A DNA stretch of 64,000 bases from Pseudomonas sp. Seg1 (GCF_018326005.1 NZ_AP021903.1:1614001-1678000); one strand, 5' to 3'; positions 33,498 to 42,389 are shown, counted from the stretch's first letter. Numbers and translations: made by a program. Notes: generated from the letters alone by a model not told the origin.

Positions 33498-33587
33498 GGA
33501 GAGATGCCAGAGTGGCCGAATGGGACGGATTCGAAATCCGTTGTACCTTCACCGGTACCTAGGGTTCGAATCCCTATCTCTCCGCCA
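33498..33587 (+). tRNA. tRNA-Ser(CGA)
   Basis: 90-nt class II tRNA: acceptor GGAGAGA pairing with TCTCTCC, D-arm, anticodon arm GGATTCGAAATCC with anticodon CGA, long variable arm (GTACCTTCACCGGTAC region), T-arm AGGGTTCGAATCCCT and encoded CCA. Confidence 0.97.
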
Positions 33588-33595
33588 TATATAGA

Positions 33596-33630
33596 AAAAT
33601 CCCCGTAGATGAAAATCTACGGGGATTTTT
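33596..33630 (+). terminator. Rho-independent terminator after tRNA-Ser
   Basis: Perfect 15-bp stem AAAATCCCCGTAGAT/ATCTACGGGGATTTT with GAAA loop (33596-33610 and 33615-33629), then T-run. Confidence 0.9.
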
Positions 33631-33645
33631 TGTTTTCGGTGCCTT

Positions 33646-33683
33646 GGAAAAGCCCCACAAAATTCACTCTGTGGGGCTTTTCC
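33646..33683. terminator. Second hairpin (bidirectional), serves the minus-strand gene
   Basis: Perfect 14-bp stem GGAAAAGCCCCACA with TGTGGGGCTTTTCC, ten-nt loop. On the minus strand it ends with TTTTCC and lies 38 nt past the stop of the 33721 gene. Confidence 0.7.
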
Positions 33684-33720
33684 ATGTCTGCAGGGTCTAA
33701 AGCTCCCCGCAATCAATCAC

Positions 33721-33927
33721 TCACGGCTGCGAGTGCCCCAGCTTCCGTTTGATCAATTCATACACATCCTTATGCGTCGAATTGTGCAGCGTCTTGTCCT
33801 TGCATGCCGAGCTGAGGAAGGTTTTCACTTCGTCCTTGGCATGTGGGTAGAGGCCGGCGACATAGTCCGCTTCGTGTTCTTGCGAGCAGTTGAAGTGCTT
33901 GTCGTCTTTCGCTTTGTCTCTAGCCAT
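33721..33927 (-). CDS. Small charged protein, function unknown
   Basis: 68-aa Lys/Asp/His-rich protein (MARDKAKDDKHFNCSQEHEAD ...). It contains two cysteines, CSQEHE and SSACKDK, and ends in a helix LIKRKLGHSQP. Start at 33927 follows AAAGGAG. No signal peptide or membrane segment. The protein could be a small stress or DUF-type protein; I do not recognise a named family. Confidence 0.7.
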   Translation of the reverse strand: MARDKAKDDKHFNCSQEHEADYVAGLYPHAKDEVKTFLSSACKDKTLHNSTHKDVYELIKRKLGHSQP

Positions 33928-34079
33928 TTTTACGGCTCCTTTCGAGTTCGATTGATCAGGTGGAACAGGGCCGGATTGCCCCATACGCCGGTCAGCGTAG
34001 GGGCGTTGGGATAACTCGCCACTGGTTCGAACAAAAAAGGAAAGGGCTGTAGGACGCAGTCGTGCATTGGCTCTCGCGG

Positions 34080-34271
34080 TTAAATCTCCTTGACCGGCGT
34101 CTCTCCCGTTGCACCCTTGATCAGCGCGATCACATGCAAACAATCCGCCTTGTTCACATACGACTCGCCGCTGGCGATGGTCTCGTGATTGCCCGCGCGC
34201 AGCCTCCAGCGCCATTGGCCTTTGCCGGTGCTTGGGGTGCCTCTGGATTGCCTGTAAATCTCGAAATACAT
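34080..34271 (-). CDS. DUF1508/YegP-family protein
   Basis: 63-aa protein of the YegP type. The family shows FEIYRxxRGxxxxGxGQWRWRLRAGNHExIASGESYxNKADC, here almost entirely visible (FEIYRQSRGTPSTGKG ... WRLRAGNHETIASGES). The family is a small alpha-beta fold with unknown function, sometimes near stress genes. Monocistronic; no strong upstream promoter seen. Confidence 0.8.
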   Translation of the reverse strand: MYFEIYRQSRGTPSTGKGQWRWRLRAGNHETIASGESYVNKADCLHVIALIKGATGETPVKEI

Positions 34272-34548
34272 TCAGTTCGCTCCATGCGATTTGTGCGTGC
34301 GACAGCCTGTGTGGCGCATCGACGCAAGCCTAGCGCAGGCGGGTATTTTGGCTATCGGACATTTGTTTCCAATCGTTCGCGGATGTTTCTGAGGAGTGCG
34401 GACTAGAGCGCCGGGTCAGGCCTCTGGTTTGGCCGAAATGACGCCGTTTGACCCTTGCAACGCCGTCGACGCTACTGCTTAATACGGGACGGCTCATGGC
34501 GTCGAAAATCTTTCGTCGACCGACAAACACTATAAAAAGAGCACTTCT

Positions 34549-35514
34549 TTGACTGAGCACGGAACGCAACAGGCCGTTCGGGTGACGTTATCGCTGGTTG
34601 TCCCCGTTTTTAACGAGGAGGACAGTCTCGACACGTTTCTCCTGCGCATAGATGAGGTCTTTCAGACCCAGCCGTCAATTGACCTTGAACTGGTGTTCGT
34701 CAATGACGGCAGCACTGATACCACGTTGCAGCGTTTACTTGAGCGCCAGCAGCGAGACTCGCGCCTGCGCATCGTCGATCTGAGTCGCAACTTCGGCAAA
34801 GAGGCGGCGTTGTCTGCCGGTCTGCAAATGGCGACGGGGCAGATCGTGGTGCCGATCGATGCCGATCTGCAGGATCCGCCTGAAGTGATCCTGCAAATGA
34901 TCGAGCGCTGGCGGGAAGGCTACGAAGTGGTGCTGGGCCATCGCATCAGTCGTCGCAGCGATACCTGGGCCAAGCAGACCTCGGCGCACTGGTTCTATCG
35001 CCTGCACAATAAAATCGCCGAACAGCCATTGCCGGAGAACGTCGGCGACTTCCGCCTGATGGATCGTTGTGTGGTCGATGCGTTGCTGACCTTGCCGGAG
35101 TCCCGACGCTTCATGAAAGGCTTGTTCGCCTGGGTCGGATTTCGCACCACTCACGTCGATTACGAGCGCCCCGAGCGCGTGGCCGGGCACAGCAAGTTCA
35201 ACGGCTGGCGACTGTGGAATTTTGCCCTGGAAGGCATCACCAGTTTCAGCACCGAACCGTTGCGGATCTGGACGTACATCGGGGCACTGGTGTCGCTGGT
35301 GTCGTTTGCCTTCGCCATTTTTATCGTGGTTCGTACGCTGGTCCACGGTGTCGACATGCCTGGTTACGCCTCGCTGATGGTCGCGGTCACGTTCCTTGGC
35401 GGCCTGCAATTGATTGGCATCGGTGTGCTCGGCGAGTACCTGGGCCGCACTTATATCGAATCCAAACGCCGGCCGGTTTATCTGGTGCGTCGCGTCTACG
35501 ACCCCAAGGACTGA
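34549..35514 (+). CDS. GtrB-like polyprenyl-phosphate glycosyltransferase (GT2)
   Basis: 321 aa. TTG start at 34549 is the best initiation available (weak GAG upstream). GT-A domain: LSLVVPVFNEEDSL at 14-27, VNDGSTD at 51-57, and the catalytic DADLQDPP at 104-111. Two membrane helices near the C-terminus (about 240-262 and 275-297). This is the DPM1/GtrB/ArnC type, expected to load a sugar from a nucleotide donor onto undecaprenyl phosphate. It leads an operon with a methyltransferase (three bases on), gtrA and a GT-C-like gene. Confidence 0.88.
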   Translation: MTEHGTQQAVRVTLSLVVPVFNEEDSLDTFLLRIDEVFQTQPSIDLELVFVNDGSTDTTLQRLLERQQRDSRLRIVDLSRNFGKEAALSAGLQMATGQIVVPIDADLQDPPEVILQMIERWREGYEVVLGHRISRRSDTWAKQTSAHWFYRLHNKIAEQPLPENVGDFRLMDRCVVDALLTLPESRRFMKGLFAWVGFRTTHVDYERPERVAGHSKFNGWRLWNFALEGITSFSTEPLRIWTYIGALVSLVSFAFAIFIVVRTLVHGVDMPGYASLMVAVTFLGGLQLIGIGVLGEYLGRTYIESKRRPVYLVRRVYDPKD

Positions 35515-35517
35515 CAC

Positions 35518-36228
35518 ATGGATCTCAAGGAAACCGACATCCTCGGCGACAGCATCGGCGAGCATTGGTATTACTGCTCCAAAGCGGCAGCCACCCGTCG
35601 CTTGCTCGGCAATGCGCCGATCAAGCGGATTCTCGATGTGGGCGCCGGTTCCGGGTTTTTCTCCCATCATCTGTTGAGCCAGACCGATGCGCGTGAGGCC
35701 TGGTGCGTGGATATCAGCTACCCCGTTGATTCAGATGCAACCACCACCGGCAAACCGGTGCATTACCGGCGCGGCATCGAAACCATTGACGCCGATCTCG
35801 TGCTGCTGATGGATGTCCTTGAACACGTCGATGACGACCTCGGTCTGCTCAGGGAATACGTCGACAAAGTGCCGCCCGGCAGCCGCTTTCTGATGACGGT
35901 GCCGGCGTTCCAGTTTCTCTGGAGCGGCCACGACGACTTTCTTGAACACAAGCGCCGCTACACCTTGGCACAGTTCGAGACACTGGCTCGCGATGCCGGC
36001 CTGACGGTGCAGCGCGGTGCCTATTATTTCGGCGCGGTGTTCCCGATTGCGGCGGCACTGCGTTTGCTGCCACAGGGCCCACAGACTGCAACGCCACGCT
36101 CGCAGCTCAAGCGTCATCACCCGCTGGTGAACTCGGTGCTCAAGGCCCTTTGCAGCCTGGAGCTGCCATTGATGGGCATCAATCGCCTCGCCGGTTTGAG
36201 CGTTTTTGTGCTGGCGCAAAAACCGTGA
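35518..36228 (+). CDS. Class I SAM-dependent methyltransferase of the glycan operon
   Basis: 236 aa. Rossmann SAM-binding motif I ILDVGAGSGFFS (about 38-49), motif II around AWCVDIS (Asp), motif III/IV LLMDVLEHVDDD, then GSRFLMTVPAFQFLWS. HEHVD-like EHVDDD is common in Ubi/Ubie-like and polysaccharide O-methyltransferases. Lies between GtrB-like and GtrA genes; its stop overlaps the next start (GTGA). Substrate is unknown but could be the carrier-linked sugar or lipid. Confidence 0.82.
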   Translation: MDLKETDILGDSIGEHWYYCSKAAATRRLLGNAPIKRILDVGAGSGFFSHHLLSQTDAREAWCVDISYPVDSDATTTGKPVHYRRGIETIDADLVLLMDVLEHVDDDLGLLREYVDKVPPGSRFLMTVPAFQFLWSGHDDFLEHKRRYTLAQFETLARDAGLTVQRGAYYFGAVFPIAAALRLLPQGPQTATPRSQLKRHHPLVNSVLKALCSLELPLMGINRLAGLSVFVLAQKP

Positions 36229-36611
36229 CCTCAGCGGAAAAATCCCTGTTGATCCAGCGCGGTTTGCGTTTTGCCTTGACCGGGATTTTCGTCACTGGCT
36301 TGCATGCCCTGGTCGCGGTGCTGTTCATCAATTTCATCGCCCCTCAGCCACCGCTTGCCAACGGCGTGGCTTTTGCCGTCGCGACCGTCGTTTCCTACGT
36401 GATCAACACCACCTGGAGTTTCTCGGCCCGGCTGCATGGCAGAACCCTGATGCGTTTTCTGCTGGTATCGCTGGGTGGGTTTTTATTGGCGATGTTGGTT
36501 GCCTGGGGTGCGCAAATGGCCGGGCTCCACTATCTGTTGGGCATCGGAGCGGTGGCGCTGACGATTCCGGCATTCACTTTTGTGCTGCATAACTTCTGGA
36601 CGTATCGATGA
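36225..36611 (+). CDS. GtrA-family flippase-like protein
   Basis: 128-aa protein with four predicted membrane helices (LRFALTGIFVTGLHALVAVLF, LANGVAFAVATVVSYVIN, LMRFLLVSLGGFLLAMLV, YLLGIGAVALTIPAFTFVLHNFWTYR) and the usual GtrA ending HNFWTYR. GtrA proteins flip polyprenyl-phosphate-linked sugars across the membrane. GTG start at 36225 overlaps the methyltransferase stop; its own TGA overlaps the next ATG. Confidence 0.9.
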   Translation: MTSAEKSLLIQRGLRFALTGIFVTGLHALVAVLFINFIAPQPPLANGVAFAVATVVSYVINTTWSFSARLHGRTLMRFLLVSLGGFLLAMLVAWGAQMAGLHYLLGIGAVALTIPAFTFVLHNFWTYR

Positions 36612-38704
36612 AGGTTTCGAACACCCATCCGGCCCTCGCGTTGCTACCGATCCTGCTGGGCGTGCTGGTGTTCTTCCTGGTGATCGGTCCACAGGCGCTG
36701 GATCCGCAGAACATCGCTTGGTTGAAGGACGGTGATCCGGCAACGCATTATTTGGGTTGGGTGAATTTCCGTCATTCGCCCTGGACGTTTCCGCTCGGGC
36801 TCAACCCGTCGTATGGGTTGGAGCTGGGCAGCGCGATCATCTTTTCTGACTCCAATCCACTGATGGCGTTGCTGTTCAAACCGTTCAGTGGCTGGTTGCC
36901 GGACACCTTTCAGTATTTCGGAATCTGGTTGCTGGCCTGTTTCGTTTTGCAGGCCTGGTTTGCCTGGCAATTGCTCGGGTTGATGACTGATAACCCCGTG
37001 CTTCGACTGCTGGGCGCGGGCCTGTTGGTGTTTTCTCCGCCGATGTTTCTTCGTACCGGAGGGCACTTGTCCCTGGCCGGACACTTCCTGATTCTGGCGG
37101 CCCTTTACCTGGCGCTGCAGCCGATGCTCCAACGGCGGCGCCTGGCATGGGGCGCATTACTGGCCGCCACCGCACTGGTGCATGCGTATCTGTTGGTGAT
37201 GGTGGCGCTGATCTGGGTGGCGGATCTGCTTGGCAAGGTCTGGGTAGGCAGGCTGACCCGACGTCAGGGCCTGATCGAGTTCGCCAGTCTGTTTGCCCTG
37301 GTCAGCGTGTGCTGCTGGCAAGCCGGGTATTTCAGCATTGTCGACGGCGCGGGCGGTGGCGGGTTTGGCTGGTATCGAATGAATCTGCTGTCCCTGGTCG
37401 ATTCGGATGGCTGGTCATATGTTCTGCCAAACCTTGCCAACGGCGGCGGCGATTATGAAGGCTTCAATTATCTGGGCCTCGGGGTTCTGTTGCTGGTGCC
37501 ATTGGCGGGCATCGCCTGGTTCAGAAGCGGCATTTCCTTGAAGGCGTTGCTGCGCAGCCGGCCCTGGTTGGTGTTGGCGATGCTGGGATTGACCCTGTTC
37601 GCACTGTCGAACCAGATCGGTTGGGGCACGCACACGTTCAGCTATCCGCTACCCAAAATCCTTGAGCGTCTGGCGAGTATTTTTCGCGCCTCGGGTCGCA
37701 TGTTCTGGCCGGTGTTTTACACCATCGTCGTGTTGCTGGTGTTCTTCGTCGTGCGGGGCTATCGAACGCGTACCGCCATCGGTTTGCTGGCACTGGCGCT
37801 GGTGGTGCAAGTGGTGGATACCCGCATCGCCTGGGCGAGTTTGCGGGCGGCGAAAATGCTGCCACCGACATCCACCTGGGCCAGCCCCATGCATGATCCT
37901 TTCTGGGACAGCGCCGCGGCTCATTACAAGAATATCCGCGCGATGATCCCGAAAAATCAGCCCGATCAGTGGCAGGCCATCGCCGATTTCGCCGCTGCTC
38001 ATCGATTGCAGACCGATGCCGTGTACATGGGGCGCATGAGTCCTTCTGTCCTCGAACGCACCCAGCTCGATGCGCAGCGCAGGCTGGCGACGGGCGATTA
38101 CGAGGCCGACTCGCTGTACATCATTGATGATGAGGCGTTGGACGCGGCCATCAACAGTGTGCACAGCGACACTGACCTGCTGACTCGCGTAGACGATTTT
38201 GTTGTATTGGCACCGGGCTGGAAACACTGCAATCAATGCCTGGCGATGGTTGATGAGGGGCGGGCAATGTCCTCGATTCCGTCCAGCCAGTCAGGGCTGG
38301 TGCAGACATTCAATCGTAAAAGCCGACAGCTGACCAAGGGCTGGGCGGCGCCTGAAACCTGGGGTACCTGGAGCGAAGGGACGGAGGCTGAAATCACCCT
38401 GCGGGTGAAGCCGGATACCCAAGTGATCGTGCTGGAGGCACTGGCATTCGTGATGCCGCCAGGTCTTACCCAGCGAGTCATCGTCAGCATCAATGGTGAA
38501 CAGGTGTTGTCGACGCGTCTGACGCAGGTGCAAGACAACCGGCTGGAAATTCCGCTCAGTACGGCCATCCGCGAGACGTTGGGCAAGAATGGTCTGCTGA
38601 AACTTCAGTTGCATCTGCCCGATGCCGTCAGCCCGCAACAGCTGGGCTTGAATGATGATGCGCGGGTCATGGGGCTGGGGTTGAAAACGCTGACCGTCCA
38701 CTAA
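36608..38704 (+). CDS. Large polytopic membrane protein, GT-C-like glucosyltransferase (GtrC position)
   Basis: 698 aa with roughly 11-13 hydrophobic segments in the first 430 residues, then a soluble C-terminal domain of about 270 residues. Early periplasmic motif DGDPATHYLGWVNFRHSPW (about 41-59) carries the acidic pair typical of GT-C active sites; further LNPSYGLELGSAI and SLAGHFLILAALYLALQ follow. The C-terminus (EITLRVKPDTQVIVLEA ... LLKLQLHLPDA) looks beta-rich, like a binding domain. Final gene of the GtrB-MT-GtrA unit, so likely transfers the flipped sugar onto a surface acceptor. Named family uncertain (I would say DUF6311-like). Confidence 0.75.
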   Translation: MKVSNTHPALALLPILLGVLVFFLVIGPQALDPQNIAWLKDGDPATHYLGWVNFRHSPWTFPLGLNPSYGLELGSAIIFSDSNPLMALLFKPFSGWLPDTFQYFGIWLLACFVLQAWFAWQLLGLMTDNPVLRLLGAGLLVFSPPMFLRTGGHLSLAGHFLILAALYLALQPMLQRRRLAWGALLAATALVHAYLLVMVALIWVADLLGKVWVGRLTRRQGLIEFASLFALVSVCCWQAGYFSIVDGAGGGGFGWYRMNLLSLVDSDGWSYVLPNLANGGGDYEGFNYLGLGVLLLVPLAGIAWFRSGISLKALLRSRPWLVLAMLGLTLFALSNQIGWGTHTFSYPLPKILERLASIFRASGRMFWPVFYTIVVLLVFFVVRGYRTRTAIGLLALALVVQVVDTRIAWASLRAAKMLPPTSTWASPMHDPFWDSAAAHYKNIRAMIPKNQPDQWQAIADFAAAHRLQTDAVYMGRMSPSVLERTQLDAQRRLATGDYEADSLYIIDDEALDAAINSVHSDTDLLTRVDDFVVLAPGWKHCNQCLAMVDEGRAMSSIPSSQSGLVQTFNRKSRQLTKGWAAPETWGTWSEGTEAEITLRVKPDTQVIVLEALAFVMPPGLTQRVIVSINGEQVLSTRLTQVQDNRLEIPLSTAIRETLGKNGLLKLQLHLPDAVSPQQLGLNDDARVMGLGLKTLTVH

Positions 38705-38791
38705 GCGCTGAAACACTGTGTGGATGCTGATGGACGCCAGGCCCAAGGACTTTCTACACTGCCTCCAGTCTGGGGATCAGGGGAGCAATGG

Positions 38792-39712
38792 ATGAATCGA
38801 AATGAACTGCGCAAGGCTGACATCAACCTGATGGTGGTGTTCGAGACCTTGATGCTCGAACGCAATGTGACCCGGGCGGCGGAAAAGCTTTTTCTCGGCC
38901 AGCCGACCATCAGCTCGGCGCTCAATCGCTTGCGCTCGATGTTCAACGATCCATTGTTTATCCGCGTCGGCCATCGCATGGAGCCTACGGCCCGTGCCGA
39001 AGAACTGTTTCGTCATCTCTCGCCGGCGCTCGATTCGCTGTCCGTCGCGCTGAGCCTGACGCACAATTTCGATCCTGCGGTCAGCAACATGACCTTTCGT
39101 ATCGGCTTGTCCGATGACGTCGAGTTCGGCCTGTTGCCACCCTTGCTGCGCGCCCTGCGCCAGGAAGCGCCGAAAGTCGTGTTTGTGGTGCAACACGTCG
39201 ATTACTGGCGGATTCCCGACTTGCTCGCAGCGGGTGATATCACCGTGGGTATCAGCCAGACCCGTGGTTTGCCGGCGAATGCCAAACGCAAACTGCTGCG
39301 GCATATCCAGCCGAGTATCCTGCGTGCCGATGCATCCGACTCACCGTTGACCCTCGATGAATACTGCTCGCGCCCCCATGTGCTGGTTTCCCACACGGCG
39401 AACATCAGTGGTTACGCTGACGAGTGGCTCGCCGAACTCGGTCGCACCCGGCAGGTCGTGTTGTCAGTGCCGCAATACAGCGCATTGCCTGCCTTGTTGG
39501 CCGGGACGGATCTGATTGCCAGTCTGCCGGATTACACCGCCGAGGCCATGGCTGCGTCCGGATTGCTGTTCAAAGAACCGTTTCCCTTCAAGACGCCGAT
39601 GCTCGATCTATCGATGGTCTGGCTCAGTCACGTCGACAGCGACCCGGCCGAACGCTGGTTACGTTCGCGGCTGGAAGCGTTCATGAGCGAGCGCCCCCTC
39701 ACCGCGCCTTGA
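38792..39712 (+). CDS. LysR-family transcriptional regulator
   Basis: 306 aa. Winged HTH in residues 1-65 (DINLMVVFETLMLERNVTRAAEKLFLGQPTISSALNRLRSMFNDPLFIR), of the NodD/LeuO/SyrM-like branch. Effector domain about 90-305. Start at 38792 (MNRNELRKADIN) follows GGGGAG. It is codirectional with the glycan operon, 87 nt after it, and converges on the next LysR gene. Target and effector unknown. Confidence 0.85.
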   Translation: MNRNELRKADINLMVVFETLMLERNVTRAAEKLFLGQPTISSALNRLRSMFNDPLFIRVGHRMEPTARAEELFRHLSPALDSLSVALSLTHNFDPAVSNMTFRIGLSDDVEFGLLPPLLRALRQEAPKVVFVVQHVDYWRIPDLLAAGDITVGISQTRGLPANAKRKLLRHIQPSILRADASDSPLTLDEYCSRPHVLVSHTANISGYADEWLAELGRTRQVVLSVPQYSALPALLAGTDLIASLPDYTAEAMAASGLLFKEPFPFKTPMLDLSMVWLSHVDSDPAERWLRSRLEAFMSERPLTAP

Positions 39713-39774
39713 AATCACTGCAGTCAGGCGCGACAGCGCCTGCAGGGATTTGCAAAACCGGCATTGGTGAAGCT

Positions 39775-40710
39775 TCAGGCGGCTTCCAGTTCGCTGCACA
39801 CCTTGATCACTTGCTCGCGCAGCCAGATGTTGGCGCTGTCATGGTCGGCGTGCTGGCTCCATTGCATGTCGAGGGTGAACCCCGGCAGGCCATTCGGCGC
39901 CTCACAGTGATTGAAGATGGCTTCTTTGGTCAGTAAACGCTGGATGCGCCGGGGCAGGGTGAGGATGAAATCGGTGCCGGTGATCATTTTCAGTGCGGCG
40001 CTATAGCTGTTGGAGCGTGCCACGATCTGACGTTTCTGCGCCTGCCGTGCCAGCCAGCCATCAACCATGTTGGTGGTGGACGTCCACGGTGTCGGAAAGA
40101 CATGCCGGCGTTCGGTGAAGGCTTGCAGGCTCAGACGTGGTTCCAGTGGTGTGGCACGTTTATCGAAGACGCAGACCAGATCATCTTCGAGCAGCATCCG
40201 CGACTTCAGGTCAGTGTGATTGCGGTGAAAGTTCGGGCCGAAACTGATCACCAGGTCGAGACTGCCGTCGCGAAGTTCATCGGCCGGCACGTCGGTTTCG
40301 AACTTGTGCATGTTGACCATTACTGGCAAGTCATCGTAGTCGAACCGCTTCAACAGACGCGGCAGGATCAGTTGCTCGAAGTACTCCGGGGCGCAGATGT
40401 TGAAGGTGACGGCTTGCCGGCTCGGATCGAATGCCGGGGCACCGGCGTGGCACAGGTTGATACTTTCGAGGATTTTCTGCACATGGCCGTACATGCTGCA
40501 GGCCTTGTAGGTCGGGCGCATGCCGGTACGGGTGTTGATGAACAGCTCGTCTTCGAAACTGGTACGCAGTTTTTTCAGGCAATAACTGACGGTGGATTGA
40601 CTGACGAACAGCGTTTCCGACACATCGGTGACGCTGCTCTGCTCATACACGGCGATAAACACCATGAGGTCCTGCATGTCGAGCTTTCGAAGCAAGTTAC
40701 TGTTCAGCAT
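39775..40710 (-). CDS. LysR-family transcriptional regulator
   Basis: 311 aa. HTH region MQDLMVFIAVYEQSSVTDVSETLFVSQSTVSYCLKKLRTSFEDELFINTRTGMRPTYKA; effector domain about 90-305 (DLVISFGPNFHRNHTDL). Convergent with the 38792 regulator with 62 nt between stops. The two share only the general LysR plan. It may control genes beyond the 40710 end (CynX transporter is on the same strand but upstream). Function unknown. Confidence 0.85.
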   Translation of the reverse strand: MLNSNLLRKLDMQDLMVFIAVYEQSSVTDVSETLFVSQSTVSYCLKKLRTSFEDELFINTRTGMRPTYKACSMYGHVQKILESINLCHAGAPAFDPSRQAVTFNICAPEYFEQLILPRLLKRFDYDDLPVMVNMHKFETDVPADELRDGSLDLVISFGPNFHRNHTDLKSRMLLEDDLVCVFDKRATPLEPRLSLQAFTERRHVFPTPWTSTTNMVDGWLARQAQKRQIVARSNSYSAALKMITGTDFILTLPRRIQRLLTKEAIFNHCEAPNGLPGFTLDMQWSQHADHDSANIWLREQVIKVCSELEAA

Positions 40711-40907
40711 CCGTACTGTCTCGCTGTGCTCCTTGCGCTGAATCCGCGCAAACGTGTGCGAACGATCCTAACGGAACGATAGTGCTAGGAGAAACCCCTG
40801 TAGGACATTTCACGGACAGTTGTGGGACAGAAAGTTTTAGCAACACGACGTCGCTGAATAATCCGCGCAAAGATGGCCAGAGGCCTCTAGCTCATGGGCG
40901 TCTGCGA

Positions 40908-42092
40908 TCATCGAATATGCTGCGTGTAATGTCGCGGATCAAAGCGCAGCACCATCAGCAGCATGACCACCATCACCGCCGTCAGCGACCACCACGCCCA
41001 TTCGAAGCTGCCGAGTTGATCACGAACCATCCCCGCCATAAGAGGGGAGAGGCCGGCAATCAGATAACCAATGCCTTGCACGAAAGCGGTAAGGCCGCCG
41101 GCACGCTGTGGATTGTCGAGGTGGTCGAGCGAGACGATCAGGCTCATCGGAAACAGTCCGCCAATACCCAGCCCCAGCAGACAGGGCCACAGCAGGCTGA
41201 GATGGTCTGGGCTGAGGATCAACCCGCAGAAGCCGGCGATGATCAATCCGAGCAGCGCCATCAACACCACGCGCCGGTCACGACTGCGATTGGCAATGGC
41301 CGGAACCACCAGGCCGGAAATCACCTCCATGGCCGTCAGAAAACCCAACAGCAGACCGGCGTTCTGCTCACTCCAGCCTTTTTCAACGTAGTACGGCGCC
41401 AACCACGCGAGCACACAGGTGTAGGACGCCGTCCCCAGACCGAAGAAGACCGCGAGTAACCAGGCGCGGGAATTGGCGAAAAACGATTCTTTCTTCGCGG
41501 CAGCGCTGACGGCGTTTGGCAGATGGGTGCGTTGTGACCACCAGAACAGCAAGGCGAACAACGCCAGCGCTGCCCAAATGGCCAATCCGAGACGCCAGCT
41601 TCCGGTTTGCACCATCACCAGTGGGGCGAACGAGGCGGCAAGGGCCGCGCCGCCCATGATCGAGGTCACGTACAAGCCCATGCACAGCGCCACGTTGTCC
41701 GGGAAACGTGCTTTTATCAGCGCCGGCATCAACGCCTGAATCAGCGCGATGCCGATTCCCGCCAGCACCGCGCTGATAATCAGCTCCGCCGCAGAATCGA
41801 CAAACAGCCGCGCCAGTGTTGCCAACCCGATGATCAGCAGCGACAGCAGCACCGTGCGCTGCTCACCCAGACGCTGACTGATGCTAATGCCGAAAAACAT
41901 CGCCATGCCCATGGCCATCACCGGCAGCATGGTCAGCAGCGACGCGAGGCTGTAACTCAACGGGATATCGCCGCGAATGGCCGAGAGCAACGGCCCGACC
42001 GCGGCCATCGATGGACGCAGATTAAGCGCGACCAGAATGATGGCGAGCATCAGCCAGAGAGCGGGGCGGGCGGTGGTGCGGACGTTTTCCAT
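40908..42092 (-). CDS. MFS transporter, CynX/NimT family
   Basis: 394 aa, twelve predicted helices. N-terminus ALWLMLAIILVALNLRPSMAAVGPLLSAI carries the LNLRP..GPLL pattern of the cyanate/NimT (CynX-type) family. ATG at 42092 is preceded by AGG; longer frames lack homology. Divergent from eptA, with a REP pair and about 400 nt between. Substrate unknown; CynX type carry cyanate or nitroimidazole-like small compounds. No cynS is seen nearby. Confidence 0.82.
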   Translation of the reverse strand: MENVRTTARPALWLMLAIILVALNLRPSMAAVGPLLSAIRGDIPLSYSLASLLTMLPVMAMGMAMFFGISISQRLGEQRTVLLSLLIIGLATLARLFVDSAAELIISAVLAGIGIALIQALMPALIKARFPDNVALCMGLYVTSIMGGAALAASFAPLVMVQTGSWRLGLAIWAALALFALLFWWSQRTHLPNAVSAAAKKESFFANSRAWLLAVFFGLGTASYTCVLAWLAPYYVEKGWSEQNAGLLLGFLTAMEVISGLVVPAIANRSRDRRVVLMALLGLIIAGFCGLILSPDHLSLLWPCLLGLGIGGLFPMSLIVSLDHLDNPQRAGGLTAFVQGIGYLIAGLSPLMAGMVRDQLGSFEWAWWSLTAVMVVMLLMVLRFDPRHYTQHIR

Positions 42093-42198
42093 CTTCAGAC
42101 CTATGAGCGAGAGGCTGACAATTAGGCGCCCGGCTGTCGCACCGGACAAACCAGAAAATCCCGAGCAGTATTTAAAAAGTCGATAACACTTCTCTCCT

Positions 42199-42290
42199 TG
42201 TGGGAGGGGGCTTGCTCCCGAAAGCGGTGGGGCGGTCACCCTCAGTGCGGAATGTGCCGACCTCTTCGCGAGCAAGCCCGCTCCCACAGA
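42199..42290. repeat. REP pair (GAGCAAGCCCGCTCCCACAG family)
   Basis: Left half TTGTGGGAGGGGGCTTGCTCCCGAAAG, right half CTTCGCGAGCAAGCCCGCTCCCACAG. Unusual in lying between divergent genes. Confidence 0.85.
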
Positions 42291-42364
42291 AAAGTGTCTG
42301 GTCCAAAACTTAACCAGAACTGAATCATTCTCAAATACTTCACAAGTTCGCGTTATAGCCACCT

Positions 42365-42389
42365 GCCAACTAATCGTTGGCGTCTTTTT
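42365..42389 (+). terminator. Leader hairpin upstream of eptA
   Basis: Stem GCCAAC/GTTGGC (42365-42370, 42376-42381), then GTCTTTTT. Terminator-like in the leader of eptA; could be attenuator or leftover terminator. Confidence 0.35.

Noticed and set aside
33498..33587. tRNA-Ser as an integrative element attachment site
   Set aside because: No integrase, direct repeat of the tRNA 3' end, or phage genes found on either side in the window.
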